Assembly (NCBI GenBank): GCA_031259875.1
Contig: JAIRKW010000118.1
Coordinates: forward strand, 1 to 47,346
Origin: Campylobacteraceae bacterium
GTDB taxonomy: Bacteria > Campylobacterota > Campylobacteria > Campylobacterales > Campylobacteraceae
DNA length: 47,346 nucleotides
Direction: 5' to 3'
In this document: positions 17,139-26,050 of the stretch, in pieces
Layout: each line of letters opens with the position of its first letter
How positions within the stretch are numbered: position 1 is the stretch's first letter
Program-made: the position numbers and the translations under genes
The notes under the pieces: model-generated
The model's database searches: none
Seen by the model: the letters and a program-made list of their open reading frames with translations, nothing else
What the model was told of the DNA's origin: nothing

Positions 17139-18330
17139 GTTTGGCTCCTGGGATTATTGTCGAATCCTTAAGATTGTTCGTCTGCATTAATTGCGCCACT
17201 GTCAACTTGTATTTCATAGAGATTGACTGCAAAGTATCTCCGCTTCGTATCGTATAGTATTTAACTGTACGGGCAGTAGGTATTATAAGCTTTTGTCCGA
17301 CCTTGATTGTATCTGAACGTATATTATTAAAATCTTTTATAATTTTATAACCCACATCATACTGTTTGGCTATTTTTTGTAATGAATCTCCTTTTGCTAC
17401 CGTATAAACATAATATTTCGAACCACCCTTCTTTAACTTAAAGTTACTTTTAAAACGTGTCAATTTGTCTGAAGGAATGTAAATGTGATATTTATCTTTA
17501 TTCGGCGGAGCGAAAAAGTATTTTAAATGAGTATTATACGCAAGCAACTCCCGCATCGGCATATTAATAGCTTCAGCCACATCCGCCAAAGACGAACCTC
17601 CGTATACATCCACTTTGACAAATGGAGAATTCATATCGCCGCTGTTTAAAACGTAACTTGCACCGTTATCCAGCAAAAAATTCACATCTTGGGAAAGATA
17701 TGCCATAGTGATTATTTTGCGTATATAATTTCTTGTCTCCAATGGCAGATACTTTTTTCCTTCGTCCAAAAGTACATATAAATTATCTGTACCAGCCTCG
17801 GCAATCGCCTTTGAAACTCTGCCCTCGCCGCAATTATAAGCCATAGCGGCAAGATACCATTTGCCAAATCTATTATGCAATGCCTGCAGATATTTTATCG
17901 CCGCTTCGGTGGATTTTACAGGATCTCGCCTCTCGTCGACATAATCATCAATTAAAAGATTATATTTTCGCGCCGTGAATGCCATAAACTGCCAAAGCCC
18001 GCTTGCTTTCGCCTTTGAATAAGCGCTTGTAGAAAACCCTGATTCGGCCATAGCTAAATATAAAAAGACATCAGGTATTTCAGCCTCTTCTATCATTTTT
18101 TTTAATACCGGAACAAACTGCGCGCCGTTTTCGAGTATTTTTAAAAACTGTTTTGTCTTGTAATTTCGTATATTATCTTTCATGGACGCAAAAATAGAAT
18201 CTTGCAAAAAAGAGGTGTCTATATCAAGACTTTTCAATACTTCTACCTGTTTAGCATAATCGTCTTCCACGATAAAATAACCAAAACAGCAGCTAATTGT
18301 TAAAATTAAAACTGCCAACAATCGTTTCAT
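17116..18330 (-). CDS. mltD: MltD-type membrane-bound lytic murein transglycosylase
   Basis: 404 residues: a signal peptide (about 1-18), then an SLT goose-lysozyme-like domain with catalytic Glu96 in AMAESGFS, plus ASGLWQFMAFTARKY and MAYNCGEGRVS. Two C-terminal LysM modules follow (about 312-357, YYVYTVAKGDSLQKIAKQY; about 359-402, KYYTIRSGDTLQSISMKY) that bind N-acetylglucosamine in the wall. There is no lipobox, so it is probably periplasmic or anchored by its signal. Confidence 0.92.
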   Translation of the reverse strand: MKRLLAVLILTISCCFGYFIVEDDYAKQVEVLKSLDIDTSFLQDSIFASMKDNIRNYKTKQFLKILENGAQFVPVLKKMIEEAEIPDVFLYLAMAESGFSTSAYSKAKASGLWQFMAFTARKYNLLIDDYVDERRDPVKSTEAAIKYLQALHNRFGKWYLAAMAYNCGEGRVSKAIAEAGTDNLYVLLDEGKKYLPLETRNYIRKIITMAYLSQDVNFLLDNGASYVLNSGDMNSPFVKVDVYGGSSLADVAEAINMPMRELLAYNTHLKYFFAPPNKDKYHIYIPSDKLTRFKSNFKLKKGGSKYYVYTVAKGDSLQKIAKQYDVGYKIIKDFNNIRSDTIKVGQKLIIPTARTVKYYTIRSGDTLQSISMKYKLTVAQLMQTNNLKDSTIIPGAKLEIPMGN

Positions 18331-18350
18331 TCATATCCTTAAAAATAAAA

Positions 18351-19157
18351 TTAACCGAATATTTTAGCGGAGTTAGCCTTGTTAAAGGCTTTAAAAATGC
18401 GTTCGGCATTTTTAGAACTTAATTTCGACAAATCTTCGGTGCTGATATTCAAAATTTCGCTTGCCTTTTCGACAACGTATTTTGTATACGAGGGCTCATT
18501 TCGTTCTCCTCTGTGCGGATGCGGCGTAAGATACGGGGCATCCGTTTCAAACAAGAGCCTCTCTTTTGGGATTTTAGGCAAGATATCTGACAAATTTTTA
18601 GCATTTTGAAAAGTTAAAACTCCACCGATGGCAAAATAGAAATTTTCTTTTAGTTCAAGCAGCAATTCGGACGCATTATAGCAGTGTAATACTCCAATCA
18701 CGCCGGCACTTACGGCATATTCGTTTAAAATATCAAAACTATCTTGATTTGCCTCTCTTATATGAACGATTAAAGGCTTATTAAATTTAGCCGCAAGTTT
18801 TATCTGTGCTATAAAAACCTCTTTTTGTGCCTCTTTTTCTTCTATTTTTTTATCATCGTCTTTTGGCAGTCTAAAGTAATCCAACCCGCATTCACCCACA
18901 GCTATACAGCGTTCATCCTGCAAATACTCTTCCAAAACACTCTGCTGATAATCTTTATGATGATACGGATGCACGCCTGCTGCATAAAAAACATTATCAT
19001 TTTTATAAGAAATATTTTTTGCCTTAGGTAAGTCAAATATATCGGCTCCAGGTATCAATATACCGTAAATTTGCGCCTCTTTAGCCCTTTGTATTACATC
19101 GTCTAAATCGCCCTCAAATCTGCTGTCATCCAAATGGCAGTGCGTATCTATTATCAT
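18351..19157 (-). CDS. tatD: TatD-family metal-dependent deoxyribonuclease
   Basis: A 268-residue TIM-barrel hydrolase of the amidohydrolase superfamily. Metal ligands are visible in DTHCHLDD near the start, GECGLDYF, IVHIRE, LHCYN and ETDAPYLTPHPHRG. TatD proteins act as 3'-5' exonucleases or repair nucleases; a role in protein export is not supported despite the name. It overlaps recN by four bases. Confidence 0.92.
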   Translation of the reverse strand: MIIDTHCHLDDSRFEGDLDDVIQRAKEAQIYGILIPGADIFDLPKAKNISYKNDNVFYAAGVHPYHHKDYQQSVLEEYLQDERCIAVGECGLDYFRLPKDDDKKIEEKEAQKEVFIAQIKLAAKFNKPLIVHIREANQDSFDILNEYAVSAGVIGVLHCYNASELLLELKENFYFAIGGVLTFQNAKNLSDILPKIPKERLLFETDAPYLTPHPHRGERNEPSYTKYVVEKASEILNISTEDLSKLSSKNAERIFKAFNKANSAKIFG

Positions 19158-20689
19158 CTGTTATCCCGTCTTAAGCTCTTCGCAAATTCCCGCGCTTTAT
19201 TTGTAATATTTGCTCCGCTTATCATACGGGACAACTCTTCTATTCTCTCTTCTTCATTTAACTCTTTTATATGGCTCTCATTATCCTTTCTCCATACGAG
19301 AAAATGCTGATCGGCGCAAGATGAAAGCTGCGGATGATGCGAGATTGCAAATATCTGATAATTTGCCGAAATCTCTTTTAAAACATTTGCCACACTCATA
19401 GACTCTTTGCCGCTTAGATTTGAGTCTATTTCATCAAGTATTAAAACTCCGCTGCTGTTCGCTTTTGTCTCATTTGCTGCTGCAATGAGACTAAGACGCA
19501 ATCTGTTAAATTCTCCCGCACTTACTTTTTTTATTTCAATATCCTGCAAGGTTATACTCATCTCCTCCGCACCTAAATCATAAGGCAATGTTTTTAAAAG
19601 ACTTATGCTGCAAGGCTTTAAATACATTTTTTCAAGATAGCTGTTAATAAGCTTTTCAAGTGGTTTTAAAAATTTTTCGCGCGAAGCGGACAACTCTTGT
19701 GCTGCCATATCAAGCAAACTATTTAATTTTTTAAAGTCTGCTTCAAGAGATTTTTTCTCAAAACTGATATTTTCGTAATGAGCTAACTCCTCTTTGCGCT
19801 TTTTTAAATGCTCCAATATCTCCTCTATAGAACCAAAACGTGTCTTTAAAGCTTTGATTTGTTCTATTCTGTCCAACACGCTCTCTACATCGATATCTTC
19901 AAGTTCATTTATCTTTTGCATCTCCTCTTCAAACACAGCGCGCAAAAAATTCATCGTTTCATCAAACAGCGCACTCTCTTGCCCCATCAAACCAAGTGCA
20001 CTGTTTACGGCATGTTCGCTTTCAAATATCGCTTCAGCCTGCGAAATAGCTTCTTGTATCTTCTCTTTTTTAGAGAGTCTTTTTTTAAACTCTATCAACT
20101 CTTCATCTTCGCCTACTTTAGGATTAACGGCTTCTATTTTACCTATTTCGTAAGAGGCAAACTCTTTTAATTCGTTTATTTTTGACTCTTCGGTTTTGAT
20201 TTTCTCAAGCGTATCTTTTATTTCGACAAATTTTTCATAACACTCTTTATAAGCAGTAATCTTTTGCATATGCGCCCGATCGTTCTTTGCCGCATACGCA
20301 TCAAGCAGAGCTAAAAGCGAACTATTTTCAAACTCGCCCGTATCGCGTAAAGAGAGATAACCAATAAAGCCTGAAGCAAGCTGTTTAAGTACTTTTTGGG
20401 AAATATTTTGTGAATTGACAAAATAGCGTGCACTTTTTTGTTTGATAAATTTAAATATGGTTACCGCTTCTTTTTCTATACCATACTCATCTAACGACAA
20501 TTTATCATCCGCGACCGCTTCAAGTAGCGCTGCATCGCTTACGCTAAATCCAAAAACCGACAAAAGTGCATTAAAAAAGAGTGATTTTCCCGCACCGCTG
20601 GGACCCGAAAAGACAATAAGTCCATTTTTAAAATTCAGCCTCTCCTCTTTAAAACTCAAATGCTCTTTCAGATAAAAACTCTCTATCAC
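19154..20689 (-). CDS. recN: RecN DNA repair ATPase
   Basis: SMC-like protein for double-strand break repair. Walker A is GPSGAGKS (29-36); long coiled-coil arms fill the middle (about 150-350); the C-terminal ABC signature region reads VSAGEFNRLRLSL and Walker B VLILDEIDSNLSG. At 511 residues it is shorter than the 553 of E. coli, as seen across Campylobacterota, and the N-terminal core is the trimmed part. Four-base overlaps join it to nadK and tatD. Confidence 0.93.
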   Translation of the reverse strand: MIESFYLKEHLSFKEERLNFKNGLIVFSGPSGAGKSLFFNALLSVFGFSVSDAALLEAVADDKLSLDEYGIEKEAVTIFKFIKQKSARYFVNSQNISQKVLKQLASGFIGYLSLRDTGEFENSSLLALLDAYAAKNDRAHMQKITAYKECYEKFVEIKDTLEKIKTEESKINELKEFASYEIGKIEAVNPKVGEDEELIEFKKRLSKKEKIQEAISQAEAIFESEHAVNSALGLMGQESALFDETMNFLRAVFEEEMQKINELEDIDVESVLDRIEQIKALKTRFGSIEEILEHLKKRKEELAHYENISFEKKSLEADFKKLNSLLDMAAQELSASREKFLKPLEKLINSYLEKMYLKPCSISLLKTLPYDLGAEEMSITLQDIEIKKVSAGEFNRLRLSLIAAANETKANSSGVLILDEIDSNLSGKESMSVANVLKEISANYQIFAISHHPQLSSCADQHFLVWRKDNESHIKELNEEERIEELSRMISGANITNKAREFAKSLRRDNR

Positions 20690-21543
20690 CTATGTCCCCA
20701 TGATAATTTCTCTTTAAGAGCAATAAAATCGCTTTGGACTGCTTTGCCTATCAATTTTGCCCCATCTTTTGCATATTTGACACTAACAAAATCAAAATCC
20801 TGCATATCATATACATCCTGTCCGTCTATGATAACTACGGTATTGTCTTTACTTTTCAGAGTTATTTCATACTCGTTGAAAAGCACAATTGAGCGCTGTG
20901 TTAAAGAGTGCGGGCAGATAGGCGTAAGTATCATGGCCTGCGTCTGCGGCAACACAATAGGACCTCCGCAAGAAAGATTATAGGCTGTAGAGCCGTTAGG
21001 TGTTGAGAGCAGTACACCATCGCCGAAATACGAATTAAAATGTTCACCATTAGCATAAGCCTCTACAGTTGCCATGGAAGCTATTTTAGCGCGCGAGAAG
21101 ACCACTTCGTTAAAAGCTGTACTTCTTATCTCTTTGTCTCCTCTTTTAAGCGTTACGTCAAACATCGCTCTTATATTTATTTTGTACTCTTTGCGATATA
21201 GCTGCACTGCAAAACTCTCAAGTTCATCTATCTTTAAAGCAGTTAAATAGCCAAGCCTGCCGGCGCAAATACCCAATATCGGGATTTGAAAACGAAAACT
21301 CTCTCTTACTGTCCACAATAACGTACCATCTCCGCCAAGTGAAATAAGTAAATCGCAAACAGTACATAATTTTTGGATAGGAAGCCCGTTCAAACCGATA
21401 GTTTTCGCACTGTTTTCTTCTAAAATAATTTCTGAATTATAAAAAGCAAATATACTTTTAATCTTCTCATACTCATTTTTCAAATGTGTATCTTTCCGCA
21501 ATACAAGACCGATAATTTTAGGATTAATTGATTTTTCTAACAT
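20686..21543 (-). CDS. nadK: NAD kinase
   Basis: Makes NADP from NAD with ATP or polyphosphate. The GGDGT motif is at 70-74 and the second family motif TPNGSTAYNLSCGGP lies in the middle. 285 residues fits. It opens the 13-gene minus-strand run. The ATG at 21543 has no Shine-Dalgarno sequence and lies only seven bases after a good extended -10 box, so the mRNA may begin at or next to the start codon. No other in-frame start would keep the nucleotide-binding domain. Confidence 0.94.
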   Translation of the reverse strand: MLEKSINPKIIGLVLRKDTHLKNEYEKIKSIFAFYNSEIILEENSAKTIGLNGLPIQKLCTVCDLLISLGGDGTLLWTVRESFRFQIPILGICAGRLGYLTALKIDELESFAVQLYRKEYKINIRAMFDVTLKRGDKEIRSTAFNEVVFSRAKIASMATVEAYANGEHFNSYFGDGVLLSTPNGSTAYNLSCGGPIVLPQTQAMILTPICPHSLTQRSIVLFNEYEITLKSKDNTVVIIDGQDVYDMQDFDFVSVKYAKDGAKLIGKAVQSDFIALKEKLSWGHR

Positions 21544-21550
21544 AAGCGCG

Positions 21551-21556
21551 ATTGTA
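21551..21556 (-). promoter_or_regulatory. Extended -10 box for the nadK-mrdA operon
   Basis: Read on the minus strand this is TGC followed by TACAAT, an extended -10 element. Transcription would start about seven bases on, at or just before the A of the nadK ATG. No ribosome binding site lies between, which points to a leaderless mRNA. Confidence 0.55.
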
Positions 21557-21647
21557 GCATAAAATTTTTAAAAAACTAAAAGTATGGAGCAATTTATACT
21601 TTTCTTGTATGTTGATTTTCACGCGCTATCAATCAGAAAATCTATAG

Positions 21648-21653
21648 TATAAT
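21648..21653 (+). promoter_or_regulatory. -10 box of the small membrane protein gene
   Basis: A perfect TATAAT 25 bases before the start codon, with AAAGGAG (21666-21672) between. No convincing -35 element. Confidence 0.6.
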
Positions 21654-21678
21654 CCACAAATTTTCAAAGGAGTATATG

Positions 21679-21888
21679 ATGAAACTTGCACAAATTTTAC
21701 TTTTGGTATTTAATATTTTAGTATTAGTCAGCGTAACAATAGCAATATTGTCTTACGATATGTTCAGGTGGATTTTTCCATATTGGATTACAGGTATATT
21801 TATAGGCTTATGCACAGGAGCAGCGTATGTTTTATATAAAAAAGGAAGCAAAAAAAGCAATAAACGGTTTTATTCGGCATCAATATAA
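21679..21888 (+). CDS. Small two-helix membrane protein, unknown
   Basis: About 69 residues with two hydrophobic helices (roughly residues 5-25 and 33-53 of the frame) and a basic C-terminal tail (YKKGSKKSNKRF), so the tail is likely cytoplasmic. There is no recognisable family. It has its own promoter and a strong ribosome binding site, so it is probably expressed. Two adjacent ATG codons (21676 and 21679) compete; the second has the better spacing of six bases. A 10-bp inverted repeat overlaps its end. Confidence 0.7.
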   Translation: MKLAQILLLVFNILVLVSVTIAILSYDMFRWIFPYWITGIFIGLCTGAAYVLYKKGSKKSNKRFYSASI

Positions 21889-21910
21889 GACAATAAAATA
21901 CCGAATAAAA
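21868..21910. terminator. Inverted repeat at the end of the small membrane protein gene
   Basis: TTTTATTCGG at 21868-21877 is mirrored by CCGAATAAAA at 21901-21910 with a 23-base loop. The left arm lies within the coding end. It stands between two convergent genes and could act in both directions, but no clear U run follows on either strand. Confidence 0.35.
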
Positions 21911-21932
21911 CTTTAAAATATAAAATCACAAA

Positions 21933-22370
21933 TCAAAACTGTATCTTATAAACTCTTCCATCGTTTGTTTTCGCTTCGCCCATACCGTTTTTTGTCCAGC
22001 TTCGCAGCATAATTACTATTTCCATTTTTAAAGGTGAAGTTTCACTTGTTAAAAGCGCATACTTTTTGCTCTCCGCGCTGAAATTTATCCCCATGCCAAT
22101 ACCGCCAAAACTGCCGCTGCTACGGTATCTGCCACCGGATGAATAACCTATAGTATTGCCGAAAGTTACCGAGCCGTCATCATCAAACGAACTGTATTTA
22201 CCTTTTAATACCTCACCGTCTTCCATAATAACGGTTACCACTTGGTCCTTTTCATCAAAGATACCTTGCAAAACACCGTCCGTGTTGAATCCTATAAGTG
22301 CAATATCGTGTTTTAAAGCACAACCCGCAAGTAAAAAGAGTGAAACTGCAAACAAAAGAATATGTTTCAT
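21933..22370 (-). CDS. Small lipoprotein of unknown function
   Basis: 145 residues with a lipoprotein signal peptide ending in LLAGC (Cys17). The remainder has a beta-strand pattern (VVTVIMEDGEVLKGKYSSFDDDGSVTFGN) reminiscent of small SH3-like or LSm-like barrels, with a glycine- and serine-rich linker (SSGGRYRSSGSFGGIG) near the middle. I do not recognise the family. An AAAGGACG ribosome binding site and an extended -10 box (22404-22409) precede it, so it is a single-gene unit. Confidence 0.75.
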   Translation of the reverse strand: MKHILLFAVSLFLLAGCALKHDIALIGFNTDGVLQGIFDEKDQVVTVIMEDGEVLKGKYSSFDDDGSVTFGNTIGYSSGGRYRSSGSFGGIGMGINFSAESKKYALLTSETSPLKMEIVIMLRSWTKNGMGEAKTNDGRVYKIQF

Positions 22371-22403
22371 AAATCGTCCTTTTTATTTAAGATGAATTTA
22401 TAT

Positions 22404-22409
22404 ATTTTA
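22404..22409 (-). promoter_or_regulatory. Extended -10 box of the small lipoprotein gene
   Basis: On the minus strand: TGC followed by TAAAAT, 33 bases before the start at 22370. Confidence 0.45.
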
Positions 22410-22450
22410 GCACACTTTGTGTAACTAGCAGTATTTAATATCATTTTTAA

Positions 22451-22456
22451 TATAAT
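22451..22456 (+). promoter_or_regulatory. -10 box for argG
   Basis: TATAAT 42 bases before the ATG at 22499; a GCGAGG ribosome binding site lies at 22485-22490. No operator for an arginine repressor is recognisable. Confidence 0.5.
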
Positions 22457-22498
22457 TTTAGCTATTATTTGAGTCCTATTTTATGCGAGGATTTTATA

Positions 22499-23728
22499 AT
22501 GAAAAAAAATGTTAAAAAAGTAGTTTTGGCATATTCGGGCGGACTTGATACAAGTATTATTTTAAAATGGCTGCAAGATGAGTACAAATGCGAAGTCGTT
22601 ACTTTTACCGCCGATATAGGACAAGGCGAAGAGGTTGAACCAGCACGGCAAAAAGCCATCTCTCTTGGAATAAAACCGGAAAATATATATATAGAAGATT
22701 TAAAAGAAGAATTTGTGAGAGAATATGTATTTCCAATGTTTAGAGCAAATGCACTGTATGAGGGCGAATATCTTTTGGGAACTTCTGTAGCGCGCCCGCT
22801 GATAGCCAAAAGACAAGCCGAGATAGCAGCTCTTACTGGAGCTGACGCCGTATCTCACGGAGCCACAGGCAAAGGAAATGATCAGGTTAGATTTGAGATA
22901 GGATACTTAAATTTCAATTCCGACCTCACGATAATAGCTCCATGGAGAGAGTGGGATTTGAATTCGCGCGCAAAACTATTGCAGTATGCGCAAAAACATG
23001 GTATTGATATAGAAAAAAGAGGACAGCAATCGCCCTATTCTATGGACGCAAATCTACTGCATATCTCTTATGAGGGACTTATTTTGGAAGACCCGAGCAA
23101 AGAGCCTGAAGAGAGCATGTGGAGATGGACACTAAGCCCTGAAAAAGCGCCGGATATTGCGGAAATTATAGAGATAGAATACAAAAACGGCGATCCTATA
23201 AAACTAAACGGAAAAGATTTAACTCCTGCACAAATGCTCACGGCATTAAATGAGTTGGGAGCAAAAAACGGTATCGGCAGAATAGACATTGTAGAAAACA
23301 GATATGTTGGCATGAAATCGCGCGGCTGTTACGAAACACCAGGCGGCACAATAATGCTAAAAGCACACCGTGCTATAGAGAGCATAACACTTGATAAGGA
23401 AGCAGCGCACTTAAAAGATGAATTGATGCCAAAATATGCAAACCTTGTATATAACGGCTTTTGGTTCAGTCCTGAGCGCGAAATGCTGCAAACTGCAATA
23501 GATAAAACACAGACAAGCGTAAATGGAACGGTAAGACTTAAATTATATAAAGGAAACGTCGTAACCATAGGCAGAGATTCAAAAACAGATAATCTTTTCA
23601 GCACGGCATTCAGCACTTTTGAAGAAGATGAGGTTTACAACCAAAAAGACGCAGAAGGCTTTATAAAACTCAATGCTCTTAGATTTATCATAAGCGGAAA
23701 AAATAGAAAAAATAGCAAAGGAAAATAA
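22499..23728 (+). CDS. argG: Argininosuccinate synthase
   Basis: Joins citrulline and aspartate with ATP in arginine synthesis. The ATP-pyrophosphatase P-loop AYSGGLDTS is at residues 11-19 from the chosen start, followed by the family motifs VSHGATGKGNDQVRFE and SPYSMDANLLHISYEG. About 409 residues, as expected. The frame is open further upstream to a TTG, but the ATG at 22499 has the ribosome binding site and gives the conserved N-terminus. The stop overlaps the rplI start (TAATG). Confidence 0.96.
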   Translation: MKKNVKKVVLAYSGGLDTSIILKWLQDEYKCEVVTFTADIGQGEEVEPARQKAISLGIKPENIYIEDLKEEFVREYVFPMFRANALYEGEYLLGTSVARPLIAKRQAEIAALTGADAVSHGATGKGNDQVRFEIGYLNFNSDLTIIAPWREWDLNSRAKLLQYAQKHGIDIEKRGQQSPYSMDANLLHISYEGLILEDPSKEPEESMWRWTLSPEKAPDIAEIIEIEYKNGDPIKLNGKDLTPAQMLTALNELGAKNGIGRIDIVENRYVGMKSRGCYETPGGTIMLKAHRAIESITLDKEAAHLKDELMPKYANLVYNGFWFSPEREMLQTAIDKTQTSVNGTVRLKLYKGNVVTIGRDSKTDNLFSTAFSTFEEDEVYNQKDAEGFIKLNALRFIISGKNRKNSKGK

Positions 23729-24174
23729 TGAGGGTTTTACTTTTAAAAGATGTAAAAGGACTTGGTAAAACAGGTGAAATAAAAGAGGTTAAAGATGGAT
23801 ACGGCAAAAATTTTCTTTTAGGAAAAGGACTTGCAAAACTTGCTACAAACGATGTTGTGCGCCAATATGAAGCCGAACAGAAAAAAAAAGCAGCCGAAGC
23901 GGAAGCAGAAATAGAAAAATTAAAAGCTGCGGATAAAATACTTAGCAATATAAAACTCATCATTAAACGCTCTTTGGGTGCAAATGGGAGTCTATTTGGT
24001 GCGATTACAAAAGAAGAAATTGCTAAAGAGCTTGAGGCGCAACACAAAATCGAAATAGATAAAAAAAATATAGAGATAGAACTGCCAATAAAAAGTACGG
24101 GTATTTTTGATATCCAGATAAAATTAGGACACGGCATACATTCAAACTTGACTATAGAGATTATAGGCGAATAG
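23728..24174 (+). CDS. rplI: 50S ribosomal protein L9
   Basis: 148 residues with the L9 N-terminal RNA-binding domain (MRVLLLKDVKGLGKTGEI, then VKDGYGKNFLLGKGLA), a long connecting helix rich in Lys, Glu and Ala (about 42-75), and the C-terminal domain. It is separated from the usual rpsF-rpsR partners and placed instead before hslVU. Confidence 0.96.
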   Translation: MRVLLLKDVKGLGKTGEIKEVKDGYGKNFLLGKGLAKLATNDVVRQYEAEQKKKAAEAEAEIEKLKAADKILSNIKLIIKRSLGANGSLFGAITKEEIAKELEAQHKIEIDKKNIEIELPIKSTGIFDIQIKLGHGIHSNLTIEIIGE

Positions 24175-24176
24175 AG

Positions 24177-24722
24177 ATGTTTCACGCAACTACAATTTTA
24201 GCCTTGAAAGGCAAAAAAAAATCAGTCATCGGCGGAGACGGGCAAGTAACTTTCGGTAATACTATCTTGAAAGGCAATGCCGTTAAGATACGAAAACTAT
24301 ACAACGGCAGTGTTCTTGGCGGATTTGCAGGAAGCACGGCGGATGCTTTTAATCTATTTGATATGTTTGAAAGGATATTGGAGCAGAAAAAAGGCGATCT
24401 TTTAAAATCAGCCGTAGAGTTTTCCAAAGAGTGGCGCAAAGACAAGTATTTAAGGCGTTTAGAAGCTATGATGATAGTATTAAATCGCGAAAATATTTTC
24501 ATACTAAGCGGTACCGGAGACGTTGTAGAACCGGAAGACGGACAGATAGCGGCTATTGGCAGCGGCGGCAGTTACGCCATTTCAGCCGCACGTGCTTTAA
24601 ATAAACACACTGATATAGATGAAGAAGTTTTAGTCAAAGAGAGTCTTGAAATAGCAGCAGATATCTGCATTTATACAAACCGATCTATAAAAATTTTTAC
24701 ATTAGAGGATAACAAACAGTAA
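24177..24722 (+). CDS. hslV: HslV (ClpQ), proteasome-like protease subunit
   Basis: Threonine peptidase of the HslUV ATP-dependent protease. The mature enzyme should begin at Thr5 of MFHATTILAL, after removal of a four-residue propeptide. GGDGQVTFGN and GGFAGSTADAF motifs follow. 181 residues. Its stop overlaps the hslU start by one base, ensuring balanced synthesis of the two rings. Confidence 0.96.
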   Translation: MFHATTILALKGKKKSVIGGDGQVTFGNTILKGNAVKIRKLYNGSVLGGFAGSTADAFNLFDMFERILEQKKGDLLKSAVEFSKEWRKDKYLRRLEAMMIVLNRENIFILSGTGDVVEPEDGQIAAIGSGGSYAISAARALNKHTDIDEEVLVKESLEIAADICIYTNRSIKIFTLEDNKQ

Positions 24723-26050
24723 TGAATTTAACGCCAAAAGAGATTGTTATATATTTAGACGAATATATTATAGGACAATTTGAAGCAAAAAAAGCTATTG
24801 CCATAGCACTTAGAAACAGATATAGAAGACTTAAACTGGAACCATCCATACGGCAAGAGGTTATGCCGAAAAACATTCTCATGATAGGCTCAACAGGTGT
24901 AGGCAAAACGGAAATCGCGAGAAGACTTGCAAAAATGATGAATCTGCCATTTGTCAAAGTGGAAGCAAGTAAGTATACAGAGGTAGGTTTTGTTGGGCGT
25001 GACGTTGAATCTATGGTAAGAGATTTGGCACTTGCAGCTTTAAATCTTGTCAAAAATGAGCATAAAGAAAAAAATAAAGAAGCCATAGAAAAATATGTAG
25101 AAAAAAATATATTGGAAAAACTTTTACCGCCTCTTCCAAAAGGAGCCAGCGAAGACAAGCAGAATGCTTATAAGCAAGGTTATGAAAAGATGAGAGAGAG
25201 GTTAAAAAGCGGAGATTTGGACAACTTGAACATAGAAGTTGAACTGCCGCACAGAAGTGGAGAATTTGACGGCGGAAACGATATGCCTCCTGAAATGATA
25301 AAAGTACAGGAATCTTTTATTAAAATTTTAAGCGTAGGACAAAATAATATCAAAAAAGAGATGTCTATAAAAGAAGCAAAAGAGGCTCTTAAAGCCGAAG
25401 CTGCCGACAACATACTAAATAACGAAATAATAAAAAGAGAAGCTGTAAAAAGAGCGCAGGAAGAGGGAATAATTTTTATAGATGAGATAGATAAAATTGC
25501 AGTATCAAGCGCATCTCAAGGCAGACAAGACCCAAGCAAAGAGGGTGTTCAGCGCGATTTGCTGCCTATAGTAGAAGGTTCTGCAGTTTCTACTAAACTC
25601 GGCTCAATAGATACCGACCATATTCTTTTTATTGCAGCAGGCGCATTTCATTTAAGCAAACCAAGCGACCTTATTCCTGAACTTCAAGGTAGATTTCCGC
25701 TAAGAGTAGAGCTTAATCCGCTTGATGAAGACACGCTTTATAAAATACTGACTCAACCCAAAAATTCGCTTTTACGTCAATATAAAGCATTACTTTCGAC
25801 GGAAGGAGTTGAGCTTATATTTGACGACGATGCGATAGAAGAAATAGCAAAAATCGCATACATCACAAATGAAAAGACAGAAGATATAGGTGCACGAAGG
25901 TTACATACTATTATAGAAAAGGTTATTGAAGATATAAGTTTTGATGCCGATATCCACAAAGGAGAAAAGATAAATATAACAGCACAGCTTGTCCACAATA
26001 AACTTGATACAATAGTTGACAATGAGGACGCGGCAAGGTATATTCTGTGA
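24722..26050 (+). CDS. hslU: HslU (ClpY), unfoldase ATPase
   Basis: AAA+ ring that unfolds substrates and feeds them to HslV. Walker A is GSTGVGKT (56-63), the pore motif GYVG is represented by VGFVGRDVES, Walker B reads IIFIDEIDKI, and sensor 2 is GARRLHT. The inserted I-domain covers about residues 110-240. 442 residues is normal. The TGA stop overlaps the GTG start of era. Confidence 0.96.
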   Translation: MNLTPKEIVIYLDEYIIGQFEAKKAIAIALRNRYRRLKLEPSIRQEVMPKNILMIGSTGVGKTEIARRLAKMMNLPFVKVEASKYTEVGFVGRDVESMVRDLALAALNLVKNEHKEKNKEAIEKYVEKNILEKLLPPLPKGASEDKQNAYKQGYEKMRERLKSGDLDNLNIEVELPHRSGEFDGGNDMPPEMIKVQESFIKILSVGQNNIKKEMSIKEAKEALKAEAADNILNNEIIKREAVKRAQEEGIIFIDEIDKIAVSSASQGRQDPSKEGVQRDLLPIVEGSAVSTKLGSIDTDHILFIAAGAFHLSKPSDLIPELQGRFPLRVELNPLDEDTLYKILTQPKNSLLRQYKALLSTEGVELIFDDDAIEEIAKIAYITNEKTEDIGARRLHTIIEKVIEDISFDADIHKGEKINITAQLVHNKLDTIVDNEDAARYIL

